A DNA stretch of 64,000 nucleotides, taken from Sambucus nigra (Eukaryota > Streptophyta > Magnoliopsida > Dipsacales > Adoxaceae). The position numbers and the translations under genes were made by a program. Of this stretch, positions 27,780 through 39,323 are shown piece by piece; position 1 is the first letter of the stretch, and each line of letters starts with the position of its first letter. Location: assembly GCA_949130495.1 (NCBI GenBank), contig OX422208.1:393536561-393600560 (forward strand), given 5' to 3'. The notes beneath the pieces were generated by a model, which was given only the letters and a program-made list of their open reading frames with translations, was not told where the DNA came from and did no database searches.

Positions 27780-28615
27780 CTATCCCTTTTTAAAGTTTTA
27801 GTAAATATATAGGATAATTGGTGTTTGGTTCTCATAAATTCAAGTTGAACATTGCCCTTTTCATAGGATCTCTATGAAAATAGTGTTTAATTTCACCATG
27901 CTTTGTTCAAGAGTGTTGTATAGGATGTTTATCCAAATAAATAACACTATTATTTGATAAAAGTGTGGTAAAACGATATTTTAAAATCTTTTAAATGTTG
28001 TTAATATAAAGTGTTTGTCCACAACTTCTAACAGTCATAACATATTCGGCTTGGCCCGTAGACAAGGCTATCGAATTTTATTCCTTACTAAACCATGTAA
28101 CTAAAGAGTGTCTAAGAAAATTAAAAGTGCCATTAGTAATTTTTATAGAATTTTTTCATCCGAAAAAGTCTGCGTCTGAATAGCATTAAATAAAATGAAG
28201 TAAATATAGGATTCCAAAATCCTAAGTAATTAGTACCAATGAGATATGGAATAAAAATCTAACGATAGATAAATGTGATTCTTTAGGATTATGTTGAAAA
28301 TGACAATATAAATAAACACTATACATAATATCCAACATACTAGACATTTAATAAATTAGACCACCAATCATACCACAATATAATTTCATACAAATCGATT
28401 TTTTATTTTTATCTTTATTAAATTTAAGTGATGTAATCATTGGAGTCCTAATTGACTTAGCTTTATCCATACCAAACTTTTTAACAAGATCTATAATATA
28501 CTTTGATATTCATAACAATACCATTTTTAGCTTATTTTATTTGTAATATCAAAAGGAAATTAAGTTCATCCATTATACTTAATTCATTTTTTTCATTTCA
28601 AATTATGTTATCTTG
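27780..28615 (-). pseudogene. Copia RT end and RNase H remnant
   Basis: No ORF longer than about 40 codons survives, but conceptual reading across frames on the minus strand gives MDELNFLL, then LLKKFGMDKAKSIRTPM, GMIGGLIYL, HNPKESHLSIVR, then the RNase H traces FSKE-NSIALSTGQAEYV, YLDKHPIQHS and TKHGEIKHYFHRDP. These match in order the C-terminal pol of SIRE-like copia elements. It is heavily mutated and clearly older than the Ale-like copy. Confidence 0.75.
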
Positions 28616-28819
28616 GTGTCTAATTAATAGTTTTCAGATTGTTTTGAATAATTGAGATTTGAATTATGAATTTTCTTAGAATATATGGTTGGGGATACTA
28701 TTGAGATTTTTAATTCTTAATCCTTAGTTGATTGTTTTAGTTGGCAAAAAATGGTTAATAGAATTGAGGGATTCGGGTGACTTAGGTTGGTAAGAAAAAA
28801 ATTCACAATGTGTTAAGTT

Positions 28820-30028
28820 TGTAATATCTTCATTATAAATTTGGAATATTTGATTTATTTTGTTTGGACAAAACTACTTGAGTCTTAGGTTATGATTGTG
28901 TTCAGTTTGTCCTTTAAGCCTATGATGTATCGAAGACCGTAAAGGTTGAGTTAAAGCGACATCAAGTTTCGTGCCGAGTTTCCTCTTCATCCATGGGATC
29001 TCAAAAAGGTATGAATGGTGTATTATATTGATCCCCAGATTTTTAGTTGGGTGTTGAATGTTTTAATGAGGCAATTTTCTAAAAAATAATTTTTAAAGAA
29101 AATATTTTTGTTTGCAACTTCATTCGAACGAGTTTTTTCTTTTGTTCAAATGAGTTGCTTCGTTTCATTCAAATGACATTCAATTTTCGTTCAAACGACA
29201 TGGTAGTGTTCATTCAAACAAGGATCGATCGATTTTCGAGCGAAAATTTTCAGCTTAATAGAAAGTTCACGCATAAAAGGTCATTTGAAGCCCGTTCAAA
29301 TGAGATTTGGGGTATAGTTCGATCGAGTTAGTTTCCATTCGAAGGAGGTACTCGAAGTCCTTCGAATAAATTATGCATTTTCATTCGTATGACCTACCTC
29401 GAGTTTTTTGTTTCCATTTTTACCATTTTAGTATAAATACATGGCACACCAAAGTTATTTTGAAGAGACGGTTTGCAAAAATAGTTTTATATATAAAACA
29501 AAGATCCTCTTATGACCATATCCATTGTTTGACATCCAAGAATCAAGATAATATGCTAGTTTGAGATCTCACGTGTGAGCACCAAGAGCATGCTTATTCT
29601 TCATTACTGTTGAGTGAGTTTCATAAGGTGAGCTCCGTGTTTCATTGTGGTGATAGTTAACTAGCCAAGAGAAAGAAGATCGGTGGATACCGAGACGTGG
29701 AAGTTGCTTGCATTATGAAGGCAGCTGGAAGGCATCTAACGGTGACTGAAGAATGTTCAAGGAGTGAAAAGTGCATCAAGTCTTAAAGGGATCGATTCAG
29801 TGAGTTATTGTAATTCGCCCTTCTATAATACCTATATCATGGTGGATTGGCATAAGTTAGGCCATCTGAGGTTTTTTTCGTTATGATTTCCTCATACATC
29901 ATGGAGTTGTGTGATTGATCTTTATTTTATTTTTGCCAATCATCTAGATGCATGCTTAGGAAAAGATGAATTTGGATAATAGTTTACACAATGTATGGTT
30001 AATTAGTGATTAATTGAAATTTGATTAA
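28820..30028 (+). repeat. LTR C: third TR-GAG-family LTR, truncated
   Basis: Blocks match the LTR of copy B in order: the start TGTAATATCTTCATTATAAA, CCTATGATGTATCGAAG (B: TCTATGATGTATTGAAG), AGGTATGAATGGTGTA, GGCCATCTGAGGTTTTTTTC, and AGATGCATGCTTAGGA (B: AGATGCATGTTTAGGA). A TTCGAACGA-type cluster lies at 29120-29395 directly before a TATA box. The last 100 bp or so are missing because the Tekay-like LTR begins at 30029. Confidence 0.72.
29432..29439 (+). promoter_or_regulatory. TATA box of LTR C
   Basis: TATAAATA followed by CATGG, about 37 bp after the last motif of the palindrome cluster. Confidence 0.65.
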
Positions 30029-31335
30029 TGTGACACCCCACACATTCTAATAATGGTTGATTAGTCCTTTACTACAATAAAGCATGAATCTCATCTAGTT
30101 CATTTTTAGCCTCACTATCGAAAATATTTTAATTAATAAAAATATATTAGGCATGGTGTCGATTTTAAAATTTATTTACTTTCTTACACAAAATTTCCAT
30201 TCACATAACCAACCATGCAAATAATAAAACTCACATTCAGTGGCATAAATAAATTAACTGATAACTCTCGATCAAAAGCATAATACAATTCGAACTAATT
30301 GAAAGGAAAACATTCGAATAAAATAAATACCAACTAATTGGGCAACATGCCCAGATTAACTCCGAAGTACCTCCTATCTAGAACTCAAGGATAGAAGCAT
30401 CTAATCAATCCCTTCAGGCATCCACAGCTGCTGTAGTATCGTCTGACTAGAAGGATGGTTAAGGCAGGTGTCCATGTGGTTGAACACCTAAAAGTTTTGA
30501 AAATATTTTGGTAGGAGTTAGAAAACAAAACCTTTTGAAAATATTTTACAATTACTTAAAATACATTAATAAATATGTTTTTCAATCTTTCATATTTGAA
30601 CCGGTATCACACTCCCATGAGATACCGTTCTCCCCTAATGAATAGTGCATACCTAACGCATGTATTTTAAATACTCAAGTTATGGTACCCAGCCTAACTA
30701 GTACCTCAAAACTAATATTAGTCCCATAAGCTACCCTGTATCATGCGAATACTTTTTTTCACTTCAAATTTTTCAGTTAGCTTTCACATCCGCTTTATAA
30801 TTATAATCGTCATTTATAATTTATCACTTCAGTTCACATAAATTTATTCTAGTTATTAATTAAACATTTACACCTTAGTGTCATATATCCATATATATTT
30901 TCTTCACACTTATATACGTATTTACACATAGCAATCATGAGTTGTCCTCTCAGATTCATATAAATTTTCTATTCATATTATCCTTTAATTTGCTTGATAT
31001 ATATTTACACGCACTGATATGTATAAGTTTATTAAAATCACATGAAGTATACATACATATATTGATCACTATATATGTATAACTATAGTATTTAGATCAT
31101 TACCTTGTGGATGCATTCTCTAGTATGCTATCACACACTAGGGATACACAGCTCAACATGGGTCACCGAGTCAGAATCATACCATTGAACCGAAATCATA
31201 GCGTAAATTGGAGGTGGTCATAATCATATGTCTATGGGTCATAACCATAGCACATTGCCCCACTAAACTCAAAACTCACATAGGGTGATCATGCGATAGA
31301 CCTACAATTCGAGAGCCGATACTACACCTGTTGCT
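30029..31335 (-). repeat. Left part of the old Tekay-like LTR
   Basis: Starts TGTGACACCCCACACATTC. It carries the family block CATCCACAGCTGCTGTAGTA followed by GTGTCCATGTGGTTGAACACC near 30420-30490, matching the block of Tekay-1 at lower identity. Interrupted at 31336. Confidence 0.75.
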
Positions 31336-34210
31336 TGTAACACCCCGTAATTTTATTGATTTTTATTTAAGGGATTAATTGAATTAAATAAGAACTAATT
31401 GGGAATTAATCCGGATATAAATACTAGCGGTATGTGAGTTGGTATTTGATTATGATGTTAAAATTGAATATTTCTGAGTATATATGGTAATATATGAGTA
31501 TTGAAAATATTAAAGTTATGGCAAGGTAGAAATACGACAATTTGAAAAATTAAGTTGGGACGCGCGTGTCTGTCGCGTCAGGAATGAATTTAATTAGATT
31601 AAAAATTAATTTATATTTTTATCAACCGAATGGTCATTTTGAGTGCGCCAACGTGTCCGAAAGAGTCGAAATAGTCCAAAAACTAGTTTGGATCCAGGGG
31701 CATTTTTAGGCCAAACCAACAACCTAGAAGGGTATTTTGGTAATTTTAAAAATTAAGTGATTAAAACCCACGAATTTTAGAGGTAATTTAGATATTATTA
31801 AAAGGGACACTAAGGCCATTATCAGCCAGAACTGAGAGAGTGGGCTACGGAGGTTTTTGAGAGAAGTTAGAAGAGAGGTTAAAGGATGATCAAAGCCAAA
31901 CCATCTCCACACCATCATTTTGAAAGGAATTTGTGATCGAAAAGAAGAGAGAGACAACCTTGATCATCAACAATGAATCAAAACATCGGATTTAAGTCAA
32001 GTGATTTGATATTATTAAGTTTCATGAATATTTCTTCCATATTTAGGGTAGAAACTGTATTTGCCTTGAAAGTTTTGAGGAGAACCTAATGAAATTGTAA
32101 CAGAAACTCTAAAGTTTGGTTAGGGATTGCGTGTAGAATAAATATGGACGAATTTTTTACCCCAAAACTTAACTTTGATGATTTAAAAACGGATTAATGA
32201 TGAGTATTTAGGCACAATAAAATTTTGGGTTCATGTTCATAGGGTTTGGGGTAAAATTTGGGGATTTATGATAATTGCATGTTGATTAGGAGGATTTGAC
32301 CCAAAAATATGTCAAGAAGCGACCTAAGAGGACTTAGAGTAGTTTAAGAACATTAAAACATATTTGGGATGATCTTAGGATGGATTTAAAGAAGAGGAAG
32401 ATGTAGAAAAACGAGTTAGAAAATTTTCGGGTGTATTCTGCCATCTCATTAGAAGACCAGCCCAGGTCGTTCGAATGAGCTTCTAACGAGATGATAGTAT
32501 CCCTTCTAACGATTTTGTTCGAAGACTTCGTTCGAACAACCCTTGTTCGAACAACCTCGTTCGAATGAGATTTCTAACGAGTTGACATAATGGCCTTTTT
32601 AGGCCTGATTTTATTTCAAACTTCCAGTAGACTTATTCAACTGAGTGTTAACCTTCCCTTGTTGACCAGTGGGTATACTTGAGAGATTTGAGTACGTTGA
32701 GGAGTAAAACTTAGAATTTTGTAGTAAACCAGATCACATTTATGGGTTAGGAAATAAGTACATAAAATTACTACGTGAGAAGGGTTGACACCTTTAATGT
32801 ATATTAATCGGGGACTAGTAAACGTGCAACATTAAATGTCGGTATATGGATGCGAAATATACCTCTATTAATATTATAAAATATCTAAGATGTGTGAATA
32901 CTTAGTATACGTATTTATATGTGTATAACATACCTACCATACTTGCTATCATGGGAGGTCGGCGTTCGATCAGGGCCATCTAATCTTTGTGTGCCTATGG
33001 GGGGATTTAAATTGATACCTCGAGGACATAGGTCAGATAATGGTTTATTGAGGAGTTAATAAGTTAGCTGATCATGGGAGCGTAGGTATACGCGTGACCC
33101 ATGTGATGTGAGCTATGTTCGCCTCCATTATGTGTGATTGTTATTTATTGAAATGATTCCTCTGGAATACGTGGTCCTTATGTACGTGATGTATCAGGAT
33201 TCGATAGCAGAGTATGTGTGCACCACAGCTTAGTCTCGGGGTGCCAGTATTGTATATTTATGACGAGAATAATATACTGTTAATTGAAATGAACTGTCAT
33301 GTATAAATGAAAGTGTGAATAATAACAACATTTTAGTAGAGTTAAAAATGGAAAATCCCTAGTGATTAGTATTACTAATTTTGAGAACTAAGAAGAAAAG
33401 TAAAACTCTCTGTTTAAATTAAGATGTCGGGAATTGAATCGTGAATCGTATAGTAATGTTAGATTGTGTATTGGACTAGTTATATATGGGAATAACTAGA
33501 ACGGGTACGGGTACGGTAGGTGTGCACAATTAGTTGAGAGGTGAGGAACTCATGTGAATTCACGCACTATCATGTATTTTATATTCACTGTTTAATGGTA
33601 TTAAACACTTGCTGTATTTTAAACTGTTTTCACAATCGGGCTCTAACCCATTTTCTTTCAAATCTATTTTCTTGTAAAACCTTTTAGGTGCCCAGCCACA
33701 AGGACACCAAGCGTAGGAGTTCCATTCCGGTGACGTGTCGTAGCTGCTGTGGAAGCTACAGGACCTCGATAGTAGATGCCTCCACTTTTTATCTTGACTC
33801 TACTTCAGATCTACTCATCTATAGGGCATGTCGCCCCATTTCTTTTAGAAACATCTTATCTATTCAGTTTTATTTTAGTGGTGGATGTAATTAAATTATG
33901 ATTCAGACTTTATACAGTTTTATTCAGTATTTCGAATTATTTCCGAGGAGTGTTCCTCCAGATTTATTTATTCCTTTATCATGGTAATGTGACTGTAATG
34001 TGGTTGTGGTATCATTATTTCTTAACTTAATACTTATTGCATGTTAATCGGATTTAATTAAAATTGATAACTCACTTTTTATATATTAAGTGGCTAGTAA
34101 TTGTTAAAACATTTTTCGATAGTGATGCTATGAACTGAACCAACTTGACATTTTGAATTAATTTGAATAAAGGAGTAGCTACCCGGTATTTAATTAGTTG
34201 GGGTGTCACA
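31336..34210 (+). repeat. 5' LTR of Tekay-2
   Basis: 2875 bp, TGTAACACCCCG to GGGTGTCACA. A palindrome cluster lies at about 32445-32585. The sequence is homologous to the reverse complement of the Tekay-1 LTRs. Confidence 0.93.
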
Positions 34211-34212
34211 GG

Positions 34213-34224
34213 TGGTATTAGAGC
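34213..34224 (+). other. Primer binding site of Tekay-2
   Basis: TGGTATTAGAGC, one mismatch from the tRNA-iMet complement, two bases after the LTR. Confidence 0.85.
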
Positions 34225-34393
34225 ATCAGGTTCTAGTGTCCTTAGGATTTGTACAGCTTGTTATGTTTTTGCGTAGTTTTCTTTGATATACAGCCCTATA
34301 TTTTAGGATTGTTGTATTCTTTTGTGTATGTTTCGCTCTTAAGCTATTTTGAGATAATAATTGTGAACTTATACGACTTTACTCTCACTTCAG

Positions 34394-34530
34394 ATGCCTC
34401 CATGACGTGCACAGCGAGTTCCCAGTTTGCTGATGTATTTCAGGATATACCTGGATTACCTCCTAGTAGAGAGATAGATTTTATTATCGATTTGATGCCG
34501 GGCACTCGGCCAATCGCCCGTGCACCTTAG
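34394..34530 (+). pseudogene. Tekay-2 gag start joined to the protease-RT linker
   Basis: The gag start ATGCCTCCA at 34394 is followed by a TGA (CGA in Tekay-1) and RAQRVP. The sequence then jumps directly at about 34423 to [19 protein letters not shown], which in Tekay-1 lies about 1.7 kb further on, between protease and RT. So the gag domain, zinc knuckle and protease are gone. The stop at 34528 is TAG where Tekay-1 has Tyr before RMAPAE. Confidence 0.85.
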
Positions 34531-35107
34531 CATATGGCTCCAGCGAAAATGAGAGAGCTAAGGGATCAGATAGAGCAGTTGTTGGGTCAGGGGTTTATTC
34601 GAAGGAGTACTTCTCCATGGGGTGCCCTTGTGTTGTTCGTAAAGAAGAGGTATGGATTGTTGAGGTTGTGTGTAGATTACCGGGAGTTTAATAAATTCAC
34701 GATATGGAATAAGTATTCATTACCCCGAATCGATGACTTATTTGACCAGCTGAGAGGATCTTCCTTATTCTCAAAGATTGACTTGCGATCGGGATACCAT
34801 CAGTTGCGTATCAGGGAACAGGACGTCTCAAAGACTGCTTTCTTGACAAGATATGGTTCCTATGAGTTTCGAGTTATGCCTTTTGGATTGACTAACGCTC
34901 CAGTCGTGTTTATGGACTTGACGAATAGGGTATTCAGAGAGTTCCTAGACCAGTTCGTCATTGTCTTTATTGATGACATTTTGGTTTACTCCTAGACAAA
35001 AGAGGAGCACGCTGAACATTTGAGGCAGGTTTTATAGACGCTGCGTCAGAACGAGCTTTATGCAAAGTACAAAAAATATGGGTTTTGGCTGAAGGAGGTT
35101 CCCTTTT
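34531..35107 (+). pseudogene. Tekay-2 reverse transcriptase (broken)
   Basis: Contains [51 protein letters not shown] and the catalytic [10 protein letters not shown]. Stops at 34993 (TAG) and 35035 (TAG) both replace CAG codons that are intact in Tekay-1. A one-base insertion in the T run near 35100 shifts the frame before GHIISDRGI. Confidence 0.9.
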
Positions 35108-35818
35108 TTGGGGCATATCATTTCAGACCGGGGGATATCTGTTGATCCGAGGAAGGTATCCGCGGTGAGGGAGTGGGGACAACCCACGACACCGACTGAG
35201 ATCTGTAGTTTCTTGGGCCTAGCAGGATACTACAGAAGGTTTATTAGGGGTTTCTCAAAGATAGCGGGTCCTTTGTCACATTTGACTCGCAAAGGTGTAC
35301 CATTCATCTGGAGCGATGCCTGTCAGTTGGCATTCGATGAGTTGAAGGAAAAGTTGACCTCAGCGCCTGTGTTAGCATTTCCCAGACTGGAAGTTGACTA
35401 TGTAGTCTACACCGATGCGTCCTTATAAGGACTTGGAGTTGTGCTACAATAGGAGAGTTAGGCCATAGTTTATGCTTCCCATAAGCTTAAGCCTCACGAG
35501 AAGAATTACCCCACCCACGACTTGGAGTTAGCGGCAGTTGTCTTCGCTCTTCGGATTTGGAGACACTATCTCCTGAGGGATAAATTTCGGTTATTCACAA
35601 ACCATAAGTCTCTACAATACCTCTTCACGCAGAAGGAACTGAATATGCCTCAACGTCGATGGCTTGAGTTTGTGAAGGATTATCAGTTTGATATCCAATA
35701 TCACCCAGGGAAGGCTAATGTGGTAGCAGACGCGTTGAGCCGTAGGCCAGTAGATGAGGTGGCCGAGGTGTGGAAAGCTAAGTGGAAGGAGTTGGGACAC
35801 CAGGATGCAGTTGGCTGA
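35108..35818 (+). pseudogene. Tekay-2 RT thumb and RNase H (broken)
   Basis: ORF 35108-35428 holds [15 protein letters not shown] and ends at VVYTDASL. Then TAA 35426, TAG 35450 and TAG 35459 stand where Tekay-1 has Gln codons (SLQGLGG, LQQESQ). The frame resumes at 35522 with [17 protein letters not shown] and [16 protein letters not shown], and ends near 35816 in the linker to integrase. Confidence 0.9.
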
Positions 35819-35824
35819 TCATTT

Positions 35825-36729
35825 ATGTGTGTGATAATTATTACACCTCAGATTGTTATGAGAGTGATAAAGACCCAGGCAAATGACTCGTTCTGTCAGG
35901 AGAAGATAGTTCGATTACTAGCAGAGGGAGCCGAGTCCTATACCGTTAGTTCAGACGGGGGATTATGCTTCAATGGGAGACTAGTCGTTCCAGAAGGGGA
36001 AGACTTGCGACACGAGGTAATGACAGAATCGCATGGCTCACGGTTTGCGGTACACCCTGGTGGGGATCAGATGTACCAAGACATGAGACGACAGAAATGG
36101 TGGAGCAGGATGAAGAGAGATATCGCCGTGTTCATTTCTAAATGCGCCACTTATCAGCTAGTAAAGGTGGACCATCAGAAACCGGCAGGACTTCTACAGC
36201 CGTTAGAGGTTCCGATGTGGATATGGGAGAGCATATCCATGGACTTTATCACGGGGTTATCTACGTCACAGAGGGATCAGGACTCCATATGGGTAGTTGT
36301 GGATAGGTTGACCAAAGTTGCCCATTTTCTGCCCGTGAGGACAGACTACACTACGGGATAGTATGCCTAGATTTTTATTGCGGAGATAGTGAGACTTCAC
36401 GGGGCTCCTCTAAATATCGTGTCTGACCGAGATAAGATATTTATTTCACAATTTTGGGAGAGTTTCTAGGAGGCCATGGGTATGGAGTTGCGGCTGAGTA
36501 CGGCATATCACTCGCAGACTGATGGGAAAATAGAGGGGATAAATCAGATGATGGAGGACATGTTGCGTATGTGCATCCTAGACTTTGGAGGTGGTTGGGA
36601 ACAGTACCTTCCACTAGTGGAGTTTGCTTATAATAACTCCTACCGGTTCACCATTGGCATGGCTCCATTCGAGGCGCTGTATGGTAGATCTTGTCGTTCC
36701 CCAGCATGTTGGTTATAGGTGGGGGATAA
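35825..36729 (+). pseudogene. Tekay-2 integrase, N-terminal and core part (broken)
   Basis: The zinc finger (HGSRFAVHPGGDQMYQ, CATYQLVK; the second Cys is now Tyr) and the core with ISMDFITGL, SDRDKIF and STAYHSQTDGKIEG are recognisable; the TERTNQ Glu is retained. Stops are at 36359, 36368, 36467 and 36716. The reading ends at GGGGGATAA where the solo-LTR insert begins; GATAA is the duplicated target. Confidence 0.88.
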
Positions 36730-39318
36730 TGATAAATAAAATTTGCTTCTAATGTAGCTTTTTGTCGTTGTTGCAACTTCTTTCTATCAAAAATTCCCTT
36801 GAACCTACAAAATTATAACAAAACTAGTGTAGAGGGTAAGTAAGGGAGTCAATCCATATCTAAGGGTGAAACACAAAATTGGAGAGGACATATATATAGA
36901 TTCATTTGCATTTTATTATATTTTTTTCTATTTTTTACTTTTTCTATTTTTTTATGAATTTTTCAAGGGAATATTTTAACTAACTAACTATACTAATTTT
37001 TATAACTACTAATTAAGATGTAAAATCTAATAAAAATTAGGTAAATAAAATTGAGCTAAAAAGTAAACTAACTAAATTGGACTCATGAGGGCTTCAAAAT
37101 TTCATCCCATAAATGGGAGATTAGCCCTCAATAATCATCATCCGAAAATATGAGATACATAATTGAAAGCATGAGATGATTAAACTAAAAGTAAAAGAGA
37201 GGAATAGATCAAACCCATTTAAGCCTTGAATTCGAATGGAATCTTCAATTTCATCATCAATCTCTCAATTACACATCCAAAATCTCTCAATCATAATCCC
37301 TCACCCATGTATTTATTTGAATCTAAACTAAAAATTACAAACTAAAAATTAAAAGGATAGTGGATGAATTCATAATGGACAATCAAATAATAAAAGAGAT
37401 TTGCTAAAAATGCAAATCCTAAAATTATAAAATTGTACATTACAATTCACCCAAAGAAATAAATTATAGATCATTAATTTATATTGAGATAATTGCTAAA
37501 AATACAAAATCTCAATATAAAGGAATGGGTTAGAATTTACCTCCCATGAGGGATAAATTTCAATACATCAATTTATTATGAAATAATTGCTAAAAATGAA
37601 AAAATTCATAATAGATGGGTGGGGTGAATTTTATCCTAGAGATAATTTTCAACACACACCTCTATATTGAGGTATTTGCTAAAAATGCAAATACTCAACA
37701 TAGAGGGGTGGGGAGAATTTTATCACACCAAGTTTAAAACTAAATTTTGAGATCCTTGCAAATGGGTCTTCTTCCTCTTTAAATAGTAGGCACATGGAGC
37801 ATGGGGGTATTTTTGAGAATTGACTTGGGTGTGCATGGGAATGGTGAGGGGGGCATGGGGTGTGAGTGTGTTTGAGGGCATGTGGGTTAGATGAGGTGAC
37901 AAAATCTGATTTGGGTGCACATGGGGGTAATTTTGGGAAAAAGGGATAAAAGGTATTAAATGGTTTTAGGCACATGTGGATTTAGTTTCATTTTTGGCTT
38001 TGGTTTTTTTTTTTTGGCTTGTGTTAACAGGGAGAAATCGTGTTGGGAAAGGAGAAATGGAAATGGGTTTTGAAATGGATGAAATGGGTATGGGTCTTGG
38101 GTTGAGATCGGGTCAAGTTGAAGAGGGAAATGGGTTGGAGTTCGGTTTGCCATGGATGGGTCGGAGCTGGGTCGAAGGGGTGAGGTTGTGGCAGGTAGTC
38201 ACCGACGGGAGGCTGTCGGAAATGGGGCCGGGTTTTCGCCGGAGGTTCTGTAGAGAGAGACAGAGGAGGTGAGGGGCGAAGTGAGGCAACCGGAGTGGTC
38301 GCCGGCAGTGACAGGTCGTCGGCGACAAGAGGGGCGAGACTCCGACAGGAGGGAGAAGGTCGCCGGGGTTGGAGGGTGGTCGGCTATGGCTGACGGCATG
38401 AGGGAGAGAGGGGCGTCGGAAAATAGGGGGGTCGGTGTTAAGGTGGTCGCGGGTCTGGACATGGTGATGATGATTGAGTTGGTTCTTGGTGTTAATGGAG
38501 TTTGAGAAAGATTGGGTATGGTGGTTTAGTAATGGAGGAGAGAGAGTGTGGATGGTGATGGGGAAGATGATGGTGTAGGTGTTAGGGTGTGTGAGTGTGT
38601 ATGGTGTATGGTGGGGATGAGGGTAAGGGGAGTTGGGTGTAGGATAGGTTTGAGTGAGTGAGTGTGTAATAAGGGTTGTGTGTGTTTAATTAGGACCCCT
38701 AAAAATAACACTAAAACTAACTAATAAAATAAAACTAAAAAAATTAAAAATTAAATTTCTTTTCTAAAAATAAAATAAAGACCCAATAAAAATAAAAAAA
38801 AAATGAAAAATAAAAATGTAAATCTATTAAATTTAAAAACTAAAGTCCTAAAAAAAATAAAATCGAATAAAACTAAATTGTTAAAAACTAATCCTAATAA
38901 AATAAGACTAAAACTAAAAACTTAATAAAATCAAAATAAAATAAAATTATACTAATAAAAAAATAAAAATAGAAAATAAATTTAGAAAATATTAAATAAA
39001 TCTAAAATAAATCCTAAAAATAAAAATAACTCAAACTAAAAATCTAAAAAAATAATAAAATTACACAAATTAAACACACACGGCTAGGGGTAAGTTTGGG
39101 TTAGGTTTAGGCTCGGGTTAGGGTACGATGAGGTTACGGGGCAAGGGTATTTAGCTCCAATGTAACTGTAATTGACCTTGAAATGTAGCTTTTGGCACCG
39201 CAACTACAGTTAAGCCTGCATGATAAACATTTACGCGCATAAGACCCATATTGTCGAGAATTAGCAACTAAAATACATCTATTCGGGGCATAAATTGTAC
39301 AGTTTTGGGTGCTTATCA
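36730..39318. mobile_element. Solo-LTR-like insert with TGATAA/TTATCA ends
   Basis: A precise 2589-bp insertion into the Tekay-2 integrase gene. It begins TGATAA, ends TTATCA, and is flanked by an exact five-base duplication GATAA (36725-36729, 39319-39323). TG...CA ends and a five-base duplication fit an LTR. I see no PBS, no internal coding region and no long terminal repeat within it, so a solo LTR is most likely. The sequence suggests a Tat/Ogre-type gypsy LTR, but that is inference. A possible TATA (TTTAAATAG, about 37778) suggests plus orientation. ORFs inside are low-complexity and unsupported. Confidence 0.8.
37398..37708. repeat. Four hairpins sharing the loop GCTAAAAAT
   Basis: Hairpins at 37398-37418 (stem GATTTGC), 37478-37521 (13-bp perfect stem TTTATATTGAGAT), 37571-37616 (stem ATTTATTATGAA, one mismatch) and 37659-37708 (about 20 paired bases, CCTCTATATTGAGG then TATTTGC). 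The centre GCTAAAAAT is nearly constant while the stems differ between copies, yet each pairs with itself. The spacers also share GGGTGGGG-GAATTTTATC. Confidence 0.85.
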
Positions 39319-39323
39319 GATAA

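Larger units (their letters stand above)
27130..28615 (-). mobile_element. Copia (SIRE-type) 3' remnant
   Basis: Minus-strand order is RT/RNase H remnant (28615 to about 27780), noncoding 3' region, a purine-rich tract with GTCATCATAAAAAAAGGAG, then an LTR starting TGTTGGACATTAGATGC at 27505. This is the usual 3' end of SIRE/Tork-type copia elements. The 5' part is missing. The left LTR boundary is uncertain. Confidence 0.7.

Noticed and set aside
38113..38711. Several ORFs in the GC-rich part of the solo-LTR insert
   Set aside because: They overlap on both strands, have biased composition and no recognisable domain; long ORFs are expected by chance where stop codons are rare.
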